Counted from the first letter of the stretch, positions 17,964-26,375 are shown. The stretch is 64,000 nt of DNA from an uncultured Bacteroidia bacterium (GCA_903927965.1 CAIYPA010000200.1:1-64000); one strand, 5' to 3'. The notes: generated by a model from the sequence alone, not told the origin. Numbers and translations are program-made.

Positions 17964-19358
17964 ATGGCAAAAGAAGAAATCGCACAAAAGAAGAAAAAAG
18001 GTCTGAAAAATTTCATTCCGATCCTTATAATTTTAATCGTAATCGTTGGGATTCCATTGTTGTTCGTGAATTATCAGGCCCGGCGCAGTGGAATGAACAT
18101 GGGGGATGCCATCAGCAGAATCATGACCAAAACAGGGTCGAAAGAGGTAGGTCCTGAAAATTCGGTACAAAATATTTCGGGCAAAAAAATCGATTTCCTT
18201 AGCCCATTACCGATTGGTCTGAAGTTTACCGAACCTCCCCTTATTTCCCATTTGCAGGCGGTCGATTTGGATGGTGATGGTTTATTGGATGTTATCGACT
18301 GTGATGCGAAAAATAACACGATCAACTGGATCAGGCAATATCCTGCAGGAGTCTATACTGAATCAATTCTTGTGACCGATTTAATAGCTCCTGCTCATGT
18401 TCAAGCCATTGATTTTGATAAAGATGGCGATCTGGACCTGGTTGTTGCAGTATTGGGAATGTTATTCCCCAACAACGACAAGATCGGCTCGGTCGTTATT
18501 CTTGAAAACGTTGGACATTGCCATTTCACCAAACATTTGGTTGTGGAAAAGATTGCCCGTGTTTCTGATGTTCGGGCAGGCGATCTGGACAAGGATGGTG
18601 ACATGGACCTGGCAGTTGCGCAATTTGGTTATGATGATGGTGAAACACGATGGATTGAAAATCTCGGTGATTGGAAATTTAAAAGTCACATCCTGCAAAA
18701 TCTCTCCGGTCCGATCAATGTGGAAATTGTTGACATCGATAACGACGGTGACCTGGACATCGTTTCGCTGGTAAGTCAGGAATGGGAAGAGATCTATTGT
18801 TTTATCAATGACGGAAAGGGCAATTTTCAGCCCAAGCTGATCTGGGGCTCGAGTAATCAGGATTACGGTTCAAGCGGAATCTCCATGTGCGACCTGGACA
18901 AGGATGGTGACCTTGATATTTTGTATAGCAATGGTGATGCTTTCGATTATATTCCGCCACAGGGAAGGCCATGGCATGGTGTGCAGTGGCTTGAGAACAA
19001 AGGGAACATGAAATTTGAATTCCACAGGCTTTGCAGCTTTACAGGTGCAACAAATGTTCGGGCAGCTGATATTGACAATGACGGGGATCTCGATCTATTT
19101 GTCGTGAGTGAATTCAATTTATGGGACAAACCAGATTCATACAGTATGATCTGGCTGGAAAATACTGGGAATATGCAATATACAAAGCATGAAATCACCA
19201 AAAATCCGACCCATATTCTTTGTTGCGAACCTGGGGATTTCAACAACGATGGACAAATCGATCTGGTAACCGGCGACATGCATACCTATCCACCGTTTGA
19301 CCGGATGGGAAGAATAACTTTGTGGACGAACAACGGAAAATTGAATCAAAAGAAATAG
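17964..19358 (+). CDS. Membrane-anchored FG-GAP/VCBS repeat beta-propeller protein
   Basis: This protein has 464 residues, with a lysine-rich N-terminus and one membrane anchor (about 18-36), then an extracytoplasmic repeat domain. At least seven calcium-binding-type repeats of the DxDxDGDxD form occur: DLDGDGLLDV, DFDKDGDLDL, DLDKDGDMDL, DIDNDGDLDI, DLDKDGDLDI, DIDNDGDLDL and DFNNDGQIDL. This suggests a seven-bladed propeller. ATG 17964 is chosen because the upstream in-frame ATG at 17913 adds a poorly coding stretch ahead of the lysine-rich anchor. It is divergent from the redox protein, with 248 bases between starts. Such propellers often bind partners or substrates; no enzyme motif is visible. 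Confidence 0.85.
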   Translation: MAKEEIAQKKKKGLKNFIPILIILIVIVGIPLLFVNYQARRSGMNMGDAISRIMTKTGSKEVGPENSVQNISGKKIDFLSPLPIGLKFTEPPLISHLQAVDLDGDGLLDVIDCDAKNNTINWIRQYPAGVYTESILVTDLIAPAHVQAIDFDKDGDLDLVVAVLGMLFPNNDKIGSVVILENVGHCHFTKHLVVEKIARVSDVRAGDLDKDGDMDLAVAQFGYDDGETRWIENLGDWKFKSHILQNLSGPINVEIVDIDNDGDLDIVSLVSQEWEEIYCFINDGKGNFQPKLIWGSSNQDYGSSGISMCDLDKDGDLDILYSNGDAFDYIPPQGRPWHGVQWLENKGNMKFEFHRLCSFTGATNVRAADIDNDGDLDLFVVSEFNLWDKPDSYSMIWLENTGNMQYTKHEITKNPTHILCCEPGDFNNDGQIDLVTGDMHTYPPFDRMGRITLWTNNGKLNQKK

Positions 19359-19473
19359 GGGAATCAAGCCCCTACAATTCTGGTTGATAGAGAAATAGAG
19401 GTCCGGAAATATCTAAAAAGGCATTTAGAGAACTTTTAAAATAAGAAACAAAAACAAGTTAATATCTTTAATA

Positions 19474-19890
19474 ATGTTTAAAAAAACAGAATCCTTGACA
19501 AGAGAAGTGAATGCGCATATTCAAAATGTGGTGGACATACAAAAAACATTTGATGAGAATGCATTTTATTTAAGTATGATTATTTTATCTAAAGAATCTG
19601 CTTTAGCTCAAATAAAAAATAATGAAATAAATAACATTGAATTAAAATGTAGTACAAGATGGGCTTTAGGAATAGGATTGTTTGCAATACTCTTCAGCTT
19701 GTTTGTATTTTTCTTTCAACTCCTAGACATTCTCCCAAATTCGAATTGGCAAAATAATCAAACCAAAATTCAAGAAAATCTATTAAAAGCAAATACTGAA
19801 TTAAAAAATACTTTAATTCAAAGCCAGGTGACTTTTGATTCTATTCTGATAGTCAACAAGCAATTAAATGCAATAATATTGAAAAAATAA
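19474..19890 (+). CDS. Hypothetical membrane protein with coiled-coil ends
   Basis: This 138-residue protein has one clear transmembrane segment around 68-90 (ALGIGLFAILFSLFVFFFQLL), flanked by helical hydrophilic parts. It is notably AT-rich compared with the FG-GAP gene before it. No family is recognised. It is separated by 115 bases from its neighbour and lies about 0.8 kb outside the left end of the tRNA-associated element. It may be recently acquired or part of the degraded region that follows. Confidence 0.6.
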   Translation: MFKKTESLTREVNAHIQNVVDIQKTFDENAFYLSMIILSKESALAQIKNNEINNIELKCSTRWALGIGLFAILFSLFVFFFQLLDILPNSNWQNNQTKIQENLLKANTELKNTLIQSQVTFDSILIVNKQLNAIILKK

Positions 19891-20093
19891 TAGAATAATC
19901 TTGATGGGTTTTTTTGCATAATATATTAATGATCAATATTATAATGTCGTATATCGAGCCATCAGCAGGGAATGTGGGCTGTTTTCGGAGGCTAACATTC
20001 ACCAATCCTGAATGTGAAATAAATAATGAAAAGTAATAATAGGTATATACTGCATTGCGACTTCTTGCGAGACATTAGTGGTAAAATTATATA

Positions 20094-20444
20094 ATGCCTA
20101 AAAACATGAAGATAGATGAATCAAAAATAAGGCAAGCTATTCTTAAGTGATTGCGTAACCTATATGAGACCCATCCAGGATATTTTAACACATGGAAGGA
20201 ATTCGAAGGGGCTTTTAAAGAACACATTTCAAAATACTTATTTGAAAAATGTAGGAACCTTCACCCATTGGCTCTCTCAACCTTAAAGCATCGAATAAAC
20301 CTTCCTTAAAAAGCCCATCATGACTTTGTATGGAATTATCATAAGTCTGAAGATAAATTTCTGGAAATAATATTTGACTCTGTTTTAAAAGATCCAAATT
20401 ATACTTGGGCAGTGAATGTGTACCTTAAGTCGATCCAAAAATAG
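20094..20444 (+). pseudogene. Degraded gene with two in-frame stops
   Basis: One frame from ATG 20094 (or 20106) to TAG 20442-20444 reads as plausible protein except for TGA at 20148-20150 and TAA at 20307-20309. It gives, for example, LRNLYETHPGYFNTWKEFEG and KSEDKFLEIIFDSVLKDPNY. Composition is normal for a soluble charged protein and the frame never shifts, so two nonsense mutations are the simplest explanation. The family is not recognised. It lies between the FG-GAP region and the left end of the element. The rest of 19891-20653 is AT-rich and I see no other gene in it. Confidence 0.5.
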
Positions 20445-20653
20445 AAAATATTAATCTTTTAAATGGAAATTATAAAGTTCCGCCGTTAAAATGACACTAA
20501 ATCGCAACTTAGCTTAGATTAGAGTTGCTTTTGGGATATTCGAGCTTTGCTGCATTTAGCGGCCACACATTAAAATGGACTTATTGGATTTTATATATTG
20601 AAAATAAAAGTGATTGAATTAAAAACTTAAGTGACCCCTTAAATGACCCCTTC

Positions 20654-20700
20654 AAAATAGAAACCATTGAAATCGTTTGATTATCAAGGGTTTCTATTTT
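20654..20700 (-). terminator. Probable original terminator of the tRNA-Gln unit, now stranded at the left end of the element
   Basis: AAAATAGAAACC at 20654-20665 pairs perfectly with GGTTTCTATTTT at 20689-20700. On the minus strand it ends in a T-rich run, and it lies seven bases beyond the tRNA 3' fragment, where a tRNA-Gln terminator should be. The inserted element therefore now separates the intact tRNA gene from it by 11 kb. Confidence 0.65.
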
Positions 20701-20706
20701 CTTTTT

Positions 20707-20754
20707 GTTGTCCTGTCAGGTTTCGAACCTGAACTCTTCTGATCCAGAATCAGA
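20707..20754 (-). repeat. attL: displaced 3' fragment of tRNA-Gln (48 bp)
   Basis: This segment is identical over 48 bp to 31869-31916 and covers the anticodon stem to the 3' end of tRNA-Gln(CTG). After it the sequence diverges (ATAATACC here, CGTGTTGCC in the intact gene). It lacks the D arm and 5' acceptor strand, so it is not a functional tRNA. Confidence 0.92.
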
Positions 20755-20836
20755 ATAATACCCTAATTTTAGTATTTGTTTAGTACTGTAATATATTGAT
20801 ATTGTGCAAATATAGTATATTTACTTTGTATTGATA

Positions 20837-20868
20837 TTTGTTTATTAGTATTTTATTTGGTATGTTTG
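20837..20868 (+). promoter_or_regulatory. Bacteroidota-type promoter for the integrase
   Basis: TTTG at 20837-20840 and TATGTTTG at 20861-20868, 20 bases apart, match the -33/-7 consensus of the primary Bacteroidota sigma factor. The predicted start is near 20875. The -7 box overlaps the first arm-type repeat, so integrase binding could repress its own promoter. Confidence 0.65.
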
Positions 20869-20888
20869 TATGCAAATTGTATGCAAAT
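20866..20888 (+). repeat. Left arm-type site: two tandem 11-bp repeats TTGTATGCAAA
   Basis: Two copies of TTGTATGCAAA in exact 11-bp register, followed by T, recur identically at 31802-31824 inside the right end. A further copy of TGTATGCAAAT lies at 20957-20967. Paired 11-bp repeats near both ends are what accessory (arm) sites of tyrosine recombinases look like. The role is inferred. Confidence 0.6.
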
Positions 20889-20985
20889 TTTGAACGGTTT
20901 AAATTATCAGTAATACAATTGATTAGGATTGATTCAAAGATACAATATTTTGCCCTGTATGCAAATTTCTAAATTACCCCAAATT

Positions 20986-22236
20986 ATGGAACGCGACTAT
21001 TCAATTTCTGTTTTTCTGGACACCCGAAGGGAGCTAAAATCGCATAAATACCCAGTCAAATTGCGGGTTTTTACGCCCTATCCACGGACACAAAAACTCT
21101 ATCAAACTGATTTTGAGTTTACAGAATCTGAGTTTAAAAGTGTTTGGGAAACCTTGAAGCCACGTAATGAAGTAAAAGACAAACGTACCGAAATTCAATC
21201 ACTGATTAACAAAGCAGAAGAAACGGCAAAGGGACTTGAATCATTCACCTTCGAAGAGTTTGAAAGATTACTTTTCCAGAAGTCTGGCGAACCGGAAAAC
21301 GTATTTTATCAGTACGATGCAATTATCAAGCAATACAAGGCCAACAACCAAATAGGGACTGCCTCAAGTTACGATTTGAGCCAAAAAGCAATAAAGAACT
21401 TCTTAACTGATACCACCGGAAAAGAGCCGGAAATATTACGCTTCAGGGAAATTACCTCGCAATGGTTACAAAGGTTTGAAACCTACATGACCGGCAAAGG
21501 AAAAACCCAAACAACAGTCGGGATATACCTGCGGACACTTAGGGCTATTTTTAACACGGCTATTGCAGCCGGAATTATTAAAATGAACCAATACCCATTC
21601 GGCAAACGAAAGTATGAGATTCCCCAGCCCAATGCAGTAAAAAAGGCTTTAAACCGTAACCAGCTAAAGCAGTTGTTTGAAACTCAACCACGGACACCGG
21701 AACAGGCCAAAGCAAAGGATTTTTTCTTCTTTCTTTTCAATACTGCCGGAATGAACATCAAAGATTTGGCAGGGCTCAAATTTGAAAATTTGCAGGGTGA
21801 TCGAATTGTATATGTCAGGGAAAAGACCAAGAGGACCACTAAAACGAACCAGACCCCTGTTATTGTTTATCTCAATGATTATTCGTTAAATTTTATATCC
21901 AAGTATGGCAACCCTGAAAAAGCAGCAAAGAATTACATCTTTGATATTTATCATATCGGAATGAGTGAAGCGGAACAATTCCGTAAAAGCCAAAACTTTA
22001 CAAGGGTGATAAATTTGGCTGTTAAAAAGTTGGCAAATGAAAACGGTTTGCCTGGTGAAATATCAACCTATTGGAGCCGGCACTCCTTCGCCACCAATGC
22101 AATCCGTTCAGGAGCAAGTTTGGAGCAGGTATCAGAGGCATTGAACCACAAAAACAGTGCTACCACCAAGGGATATTTTGCAGGGTTTGAGAGCGATGCA
22201 AAGAGAGAATTAACGGCCAATTTGATGAACTTTTAA
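20986..22236 (+). CDS. Tyrosine recombinase/integrase (Bacteroidota ICE type)
   Basis: This protein of 416 residues catalyses integration and excision at the tRNA-Gln site. An N-terminal arm-binding-like region is followed by a SAM-like core-binding domain (around 100-190) and a catalytic domain. In the catalytic domain the first box (NTAGMNIKDLAGLKF) lacks the usual Arg, as in many Bacteroidota integrases. The second box is YWSRHSFATNAI, and the last is LNHKNSATTKGYFAG with the nucleophilic Tyr. ATG 20986 (MERDYSISVF) is preferred; ATG 20959 and a TTG at 20929 are in frame upstream. It is the first gene inside attL and reads inward. Confidence 0.93.
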   Translation: MERDYSISVFLDTRRELKSHKYPVKLRVFTPYPRTQKLYQTDFEFTESEFKSVWETLKPRNEVKDKRTEIQSLINKAEETAKGLESFTFEEFERLLFQKSGEPENVFYQYDAIIKQYKANNQIGTASSYDLSQKAIKNFLTDTTGKEPEILRFREITSQWLQRFETYMTGKGKTQTTVGIYLRTLRAIFNTAIAAGIIKMNQYPFGKRKYEIPQPNAVKKALNRNQLKQLFETQPRTPEQAKAKDFFFFLFNTAGMNIKDLAGLKFENLQGDRIVYVREKTKRTTKTNQTPVIVYLNDYSLNFISKYGNPEKAAKNYIFDIYHIGMSEAEQFRKSQNFTRVINLAVKKLANENGLPGEISTYWSRHSFATNAIRSGASLEQVSEALNHKNSATTKGYFAGFESDAKRELTANLMNF

Positions 22237-22273
22237 TAAAAGAAAGTTATATAAAACTTAGAATTGTTGAAAG

Positions 22274-23110
22274 ATGAATAATATAACCATACCGGAAATA
22301 ATTGACAATCAGATCAAGTATCATTCAAAAGGTAGGCCTAGGTTTAAAGACTTCTTAAACAGAAAGCCTGTTAACGGAACTGTTGAAATGCTAAAAATTG
22401 TAGTTGAAAATGAAAGGGGAACAAACCAAGAATTAATGATTACCAACTTCATACGTGGCTTGGCCTTGTTCTATGATCATGCAATCAAAAAAAAGCCACT
22501 TGATCCTATGATTAATAAACTTACCTCTCCAGTACTTGAATTAATCTCTAGTGCAGTCCAGTCGGATAGATACAGATATGATATAATTGATGAAGAGATT
22601 ACAGGGGAAGAAACCCTTTGTGTTGATGGTGTTACCTCTCCAATGACAAATAAGGAGATTTTAAGGCAAATCAGAAGGGACAAAGCAATTCCTTTAACAC
22701 AAAAAGATATTCCGCCAATCATACAAGCTTGGCTCAAATATAAGAAAAGCCTACACACTCAACCATTGGAAAATGTATCAGAATTAAAACCAGAAGGACC
22801 TCATCTTTCATTGCCAGTAATAGCCCTTATTTGCTGCTATACAGGTCAAGCCATTGATAACACTTCTGGAAAACAAATACTTCAACGATACAATCCAGAA
22901 CTAAAGAGTGTACGTAAACTAATTGAAAAATACAATTTATATCAATCAACTGTAAACCGCACCAATTTATCGGATTCCAAGAAAACAGATAATCACAAAA
23001 AAAATCTTTTAGAAAAAGTCGTTACCTATCTTGAAGCAAACAACTTGGAAGCGGGACAGGCAAAACAAGAACTCAATAAACTTTCAGACCTGATAATGAG
23101 CAAATACTAA
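22274..23110 (+). CDS. Hypothetical element protein after the integrase
   Basis: This protein of 278 residues has no recognised family. It appears helical and soluble, with a C-terminal helix pair (LLEKVVTYLEANNLEAGQAK) and a hydrophobic helix near residues 178-190 (LSLPVIALICCYTG). It starts 37 bases after the integrase. Genes of this kind are common just inside Bacteroidota elements and may be regulators or directionality factors. I cannot assign a function. Confidence 0.65.
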   Translation: MNNITIPEIIDNQIKYHSKGRPRFKDFLNRKPVNGTVEMLKIVVENERGTNQELMITNFIRGLALFYDHAIKKKPLDPMINKLTSPVLELISSAVQSDRYRYDIIDEEITGEETLCVDGVTSPMTNKEILRQIRRDKAIPLTQKDIPPIIQAWLKYKKSLHTQPLENVSELKPEGPHLSLPVIALICCYTGQAIDNTSGKQILQRYNPELKSVRKLIEKYNLYQSTVNRTNLSDSKKTDNHKKNLLEKVVTYLEANNLEAGQAKQELNKLSDLIMSKY

Positions 23111-23113
23111 AGT

Positions 23114-23147
23114 TTACACCAAGTTACACCGTTTTACACCAGTGTAA
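23114..23147. repeat. Three phased TTACACC repeats plus an inverted copy
   Basis: TTACACC occurs at 23114, 23124 and 23134, exactly 10 bp apart, then GTGTAAC at 23142-23148 is the inverted form (one mismatch beyond the core). They lie between the gene at 22274 and the Xis-like gene at 23185. Helically phased copies suggest an operator or a binding array for an initiator or directionality factor. Confidence 0.6.
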
Positions 23148-23184
23148 CCCTTTTTTAGGCAGTTCTTTTGCTTAAAAAAAGGAA

Positions 23185-23523
23185 ATGAACAATCCATTTG
23201 AAACTATTGAAGAACGTTTAAGCAGAATTGAAATTTTGCTTATTAACATGAAATTCCAAACAGGGGACTCCATAAACCCCGGAAGTGATTCACCATTAAC
23301 CATTACACAGGCTGCTGAGCTGCTAAATCTTACAACCCCCACCATTTACGGATTAATCCATAAAAGGATCATTCCACACAACAAAAAGGGTAAAAGGCTT
23401 TACTTCCTGAAATCGGAACTATTGGACTGGGTGAAGTCTGGCCGGAAAAAGACCATTGCCGAATGTGAGGCAAACCCGGAGAGCCATCTTCGGACACCAA
23501 AGAAAAGGAGGGTGCAAGCATGA
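23185..23523 (+). CDS. Excisionase-like helix-turn-helix protein
   Basis: This small DNA-binding protein (112 residues) is of the MerR/Xis helix-turn-helix 17 type. The core reads LTITQAAELLNLTTPTIYGLIHKRIIPHNKKGKRLYF, followed by SELLDWVKSGRKK, the normal HTH_17 layout. It has a short N-terminal helix and a basic C-tail. In mobile elements such proteins act as recombination directionality factors or as regulators of transfer genes. Its stop overlaps the start of the next gene (ATGA at 23520), so the two are translationally coupled. The phased TTACACC array lies upstream. Confidence 0.8.
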   Translation: MNNPFETIEERLSRIEILLINMKFQTGDSINPGSDSPLTITQAAELLNLTTPTIYGLIHKRIIPHNKKGKRLYFLKSELLDWVKSGRKKTIAECEANPESHLRTPKKRRVQA

Positions 23524-24071
23524 AAAAAGAAGGGCAGCACCACTTCAGCACCACCCGTATATTCCAGGTCAAAGATAAGAAAAAACCAACGTACCGGAAA
23601 CCAGTAGCCGTTAAGTATTTGGAAGAGTTGGCACTGGAAGCGAAAAAAAAGAAATACCCATCAATCCCAATTCTTTATTTGGCCGTTCCTAAATATAGGG
23701 ACGATAGTGCAAATAATTTGACCCGCTGCATTATAGACTTTCTTAGATTGAAATCTCACCAAGCAGAACGCATAAGTACCACCGGGCGACCAGTTGATAG
23801 GACAAAAACCTTCATTGACGTTTTAGGCCACCAAAGAACCATTGGCCGTATCGAATGGATAAAAGGTAATGGCACAAATGGAAGTGCGGATATTTCGGCC
23901 ACCATAGCAGGGAAAAGCGTGAAGATCGAAGTTAAGACAGGCCGGGACTTCCAGAGCAAAGCGCAAATAGAGTATCAAAAATCAATCATTTCGGCAGGTG
24001 GTCTATATGTTATCGCTAAAGATTTTACTTCGTTTCTTTCATGGTATAACCTTCAATTCAATAAACCATGA
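23520..24071 (+). CDS. VRR-NUC-like (PD-(D/E)xK) nuclease
   Basis: This protein has 183 residues. The C-terminal half carries a restriction-like nuclease core: GSADISATI with the catalytic Asp, IEVKTG with Glu and Lys, and a following QIEYQKSIISAGGLYVI helix-strand with the conserved Gln. This matches small stand-alone VRR-NUC proteins of phages and elements. The N-terminal half (to about residue 100) is basic and not recognised. It overlaps both neighbours by four bases (ATGA), so it is part of a three-gene unit. A role in element replication or recombination is likely; nuclease type by homology, function by inference. Confidence 0.7.
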   Translation: MKKEGQHHFSTTRIFQVKDKKKPTYRKPVAVKYLEELALEAKKKKYPSIPILYLAVPKYRDDSANNLTRCIIDFLRLKSHQAERISTTGRPVDRTKTFIDVLGHQRTIGRIEWIKGNGTNGSADISATIAGKSVKIEVKTGRDFQSKAQIEYQKSIISAGGLYVIAKDFTSFLSWYNLQFNKP

Positions 24072-24772
24072 GTGAAGCAAAATATTTTAATTTTCCTATT
24101 CAGCTAATTGATGGGATTTTTAAATATAAGATCAAAGCTTTAACAGATGGCTTGTATTATGCCTTGTATTCTCATTCGTTAAAACTTGAAACCGAAGATC
24201 AGGGCAAAAATTCAGCATACAACAAATTTGTTAAATCATGGTCATGGTACAATGTGACCGGAGTAGATAGGGATAAGTTTTCCAGAGGCAAACAACTTTT
24301 TGACAGCATACCGGAAAAGAGCGTTAAAGTTGGATTGAATATTTCTATTTTTTGGGATTACTACAAAAACGAAAAAACAGATTTCGACATTGCTTGTTTG
24401 TGTGCGTTTTTAGCGATGAAATCTATTATTGGTGAAAAGCCATATTGTAAGATGGATAATTCGTATTTGTTGGCACGTATGGCAGGGAAAAGCAAAGCAA
24501 TCGAAGATAAAAAAGAGTTACCGCCGGAAGTCCTGTATTATGTAAATGAATATCAAACCGTAAAGATCAAAAACACACTTCGCTTAGGTTGGGGACTTAA
24601 ACATTATAGTTTTCATACCAGAGGTTTTTATGTGTCGTTTGATGAAAATTTTAATGATACCAAATTAGGGCAAATAGCTGAAAAGGATCGTAAATCAAAC
24701 AAGGTAAATCAACTTAAAGAACATGACAAAGATGTTCGGAGGCAGGTTAAAGAGAGCCTGAAACCACCATAA
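24068..24772 (+). CDS. Hypothetical element protein, possible replication or DNA-binding role
   Basis: This protein of 234 residues matches no family I recognise. It is translationally coupled to the nuclease by an ATGA overlap. A segment around 110-150 (KTDFDIACLCAFLAMKSIIG, then MDNSYLLARMAGKS) looks like a winged-helix arrangement, and the C-terminus is highly charged (KVNQLKEHDKDVRRQVKES). Helix-wing proteins in this position are often replication initiators or organisers, but that is weak. The phased CACGACC repeats start just after its stop. Confidence 0.6.
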   Translation: MSEAKYFNFPIQLIDGIFKYKIKALTDGLYYALYSHSLKLETEDQGKNSAYNKFVKSWSWYNVTGVDRDKFSRGKQLFDSIPEKSVKVGLNISIFWDYYKNEKTDFDIACLCAFLAMKSIIGEKPYCKMDNSYLLARMAGKSKAIEDKKELPPEVLYYVNEYQTVKIKNTLRLGWGLKHYSFHTRGFYVSFDENFNDTKLGQIAEKDRKSNKVNQLKEHDKDVRRQVKESLKPP

Positions 24773-24778
24773 AACGAA

Positions 24779-24806
24779 CACGACCATAAAGCGACCTATA
24801 ATAAGA
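24779..24806. repeat. Phased CACGACC-type repeats, left cluster
   Basis: CACGACC at 24779-24785 and AGCGACC at 24790-24796 are 11 bp apart and run into TATAATAAG. The same arrangement recurs at 25107-25144 after the small HTH gene, and once more in CACGACCTATATAAAG near 25203. This looks like an operator or iteron family. Confidence 0.55.
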
Positions 24807-24852
24807 GATACAGATCAGGATCACATTAAATAACGTTAAAACGCTCAATACC

Positions 24853-25089
24853 ATGAACAAGGAAGCGATGCAGGCACAAAGAGACTATGTTAATAATTGG
24901 CGGAAAAAAAACCCTGAAAAGGTGAAGCAATATCGCGAGGCATATTGGACAAAAAAGGCAGGTGCAAACACCCAAACCAAACAAGAAAAGGCTTTAAATC
25001 TAAGGTCTGCCGGATTGACACAAAGAGAGATAGCCAAACAGATGGGAGTATCTGTCGGTACGGTAAACAGATGGTTGAACACGGATTGA
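24853..25089 (+). CDS. Small helix-turn-helix DNA-binding protein
   Basis: This protein of 78 residues has an N-terminal basic helical region (QRDYVNNWRKKNPEKVKQYR) followed by a resolvase/Trp-repressor-like HTH: KALNLRSAGLTQREIAKQMG, then VSVGTVNRWLN. It is flanked on both sides by phased CACGACC repeats (24779-24806 and 25107-25144), so it is probably the factor that binds them and autoregulates. The product is small enough to be a plasmid-type copy-control or partition factor. Confidence 0.7.
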   Translation: MNKEAMQAQRDYVNNWRKKNPEKVKQYREAYWTKKAGANTQTKQEKALNLRSAGLTQREIAKQMGVSVGTVNRWLNTD

Positions 25090-25106
25090 ACACGGTTAAA
25101 CCATAA

Positions 25107-25144
25107 CACGACCAAAGCACGACCATAACACGACCTATAATAAG
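25107..25144. repeat. Phased CACGACC repeats, right cluster
   Basis: CACGACC occurs at 25107, 25118 and 25129, an exact 11-bp period, and then TATAATAAGG. The cluster begins 17 bases after the HTH gene stop. With the left cluster it brackets that gene, which fits an autoregulatory operator or an iteron-type origin. No origin AT-rich unwinding element is proven, though the next 150 bases are very AT-rich. Confidence 0.6.
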
Positions 25145-25321
25145 GGGAAAGGTTATTTTTTGAACTTTTGTTTTTTTACTCTCATATTCTTGTCAAAATG
25201 TACACGACCTATATAAAGATATTTTAAAAAGAACTTTTAAAAAGATACTCTAAATATGTTTGTCGATTTTTTTTCAAAAATCAACGTTTGCCAAATCACT
25301 CATTTTTTTTAATTATTCAAA

Positions 25322-25444
25322 ATGGATCATCTTAAAATATCACTCTTACAAATCAGGTTTTCCCGTACCGGCAACACCCACCGGGATAAAGTGCGATTGA
25401 ATGAAGAAATCAACTGGAGGTCTATTCACCTCAACAAAAAATAA
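25322..25444 (+). CDS. Possible 40-residue basic peptide
   Basis: ATG 25322 opens 40 codons ending TAA at 25442. The product is basic and polar (RFSRTGNTHRDKVRLNEE). It sits in the AT-rich gap between the phased repeats and the gene at 25486. There is no family match and no strong initiation signal; it is listed as possible only. Confidence 0.25.
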   Translation: MDHLKISLLQIRFSRTGNTHRDKVRLNEEINWRSIHLNKK

Positions 25445-25485
25445 TCATCGGCAATAATGCAATTATCAATTTAATATCAAACAAA

Positions 25486-25749
25486 ATGAAAAATGACAAA
25501 ATGGAAAGTGGTAAAGTGGAAAATCCAGCATTGGAGTATGACCGCATTCTTGACAGAATTACAGATTTACAGTACGAATGTGAGGACAAGGAGGTTGAGA
25601 TCAAAACCATTATCAATAGGCCAATGGAAAATGGTATATTAGTTATGAATTACCCGAGGGTCCAAGAGCTTTGCGATCAGATCAATATCACCTTATGCCT
25701 GATAGCAGAACTTAAAGGGTTATTAGGTGAACCTGAGCCAGAGTTTTAG
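25486..25749 (+). CDS. Small hypothetical element protein
   Basis: This protein of 87 residues is acidic and helical (DRILDRITDLQYECEDKEVE, then VQELCDQINITLCLIAEL), soluble, and without a recognised family. The heptad-like hydrophobic pattern suggests a helical hairpin or a dimerisation element. It is closed by a hairpin terminator at 25774-25803 and is the last plus-strand gene of the left half of the element. Confidence 0.6.
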   Translation: MKNDKMESGKVENPALEYDRILDRITDLQYECEDKEVEIKTIINRPMENGILVMNYPRVQELCDQINITLCLIAELKGLLGEPEPEF

Positions 25750-25773
25750 TAGGAAGGGCAAAACCTTTAAATG

Positions 25774-25803
25774 AAGGGGTGTCGTTATTAGCGACACTCC
25801 TTT
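25774..25803 (+). terminator. Intrinsic terminator
   Basis: AAGGGGTGTCG at 25774-25784 pairs with CGACACTCCTTT at 25792-25803 with one wobble. The loop is TTATTAG. It closes the transcript that includes the gene at 25486. Bases 25804-26180 beyond it are AT-rich and hold no gene that I can support. Confidence 0.75.
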
Positions 25804-26180
25804 ATTGGTATCTAACAATGTAAGAAGATTGTATGCGATAGAGTAAACCATTGGACTGTGATGAAAAAATAACAAATCGCCACAAGATTCATTGAAATTC
25901 ACTTTGTGATGGAATTATTGAGCATTGGAAAGACATAAACAGCATTTTATCTGTTTATTATAATAAGTAAAGCGAAAAGGATACCTTACCTTTTTACAGA
26001 TTATCAAATTCGCTAAAAAGTTGATTCTTAAACAATAAACTAATACTGAATAATGCTAAGGGTCATTAAGGAATCAATATTTTTAACGATTAAGCATAAT
26101 CTACTGTACTTTAATTTATTAAGAATATTTATGAACCTTATATTTTCCCCATTTTCTGGTTACATTTTGTGTTGAATGTG

Positions 26181-26342
26181 CTATTTGGGATAAGTTGATG
26201 TTTGACTATATTTATCAATGATGAGGTTGTTGAGGGCCGAACCTACATAGTACCTGTTTACCTGTAACACGGTCAGGCAGATCATGGCGGTACAAATTAT
26301 TGCTGTCAGACAGACCCAAAAAGTCGATGTTGGTTTTTTCAT
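26181..26342 (-). CDS. Small single-pass membrane protein
   Basis: This 53-residue product runs from ATG 26342 (MKKPTSTFWVCLTAIICTA), with one transmembrane segment around 8-28 and a polar C-tail. It lies 33 bases downstream of the J-domain gene on the same strand and may be co-transcribed with it. An in-frame ATG nine codons upstream is less likely because it adds a polar stretch ahead of the lysine-rich start. No family is recognised. Confidence 0.5.
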   Translation of the reverse strand: MKKPTSTFWVCLTAIICTAMICLTVLQVNRYYVGSALNNLIIDKYSQTSTYPK

Positions 26343-26375
26343 ATTTTCAATTTTTATTTGACAGTACATTTTTAG

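Noticed and set aside
20707..20754. A second tRNA-Gln gene at the left end
   Set aside because: Only the 3' half is present; the D arm and 5' acceptor strand are missing.
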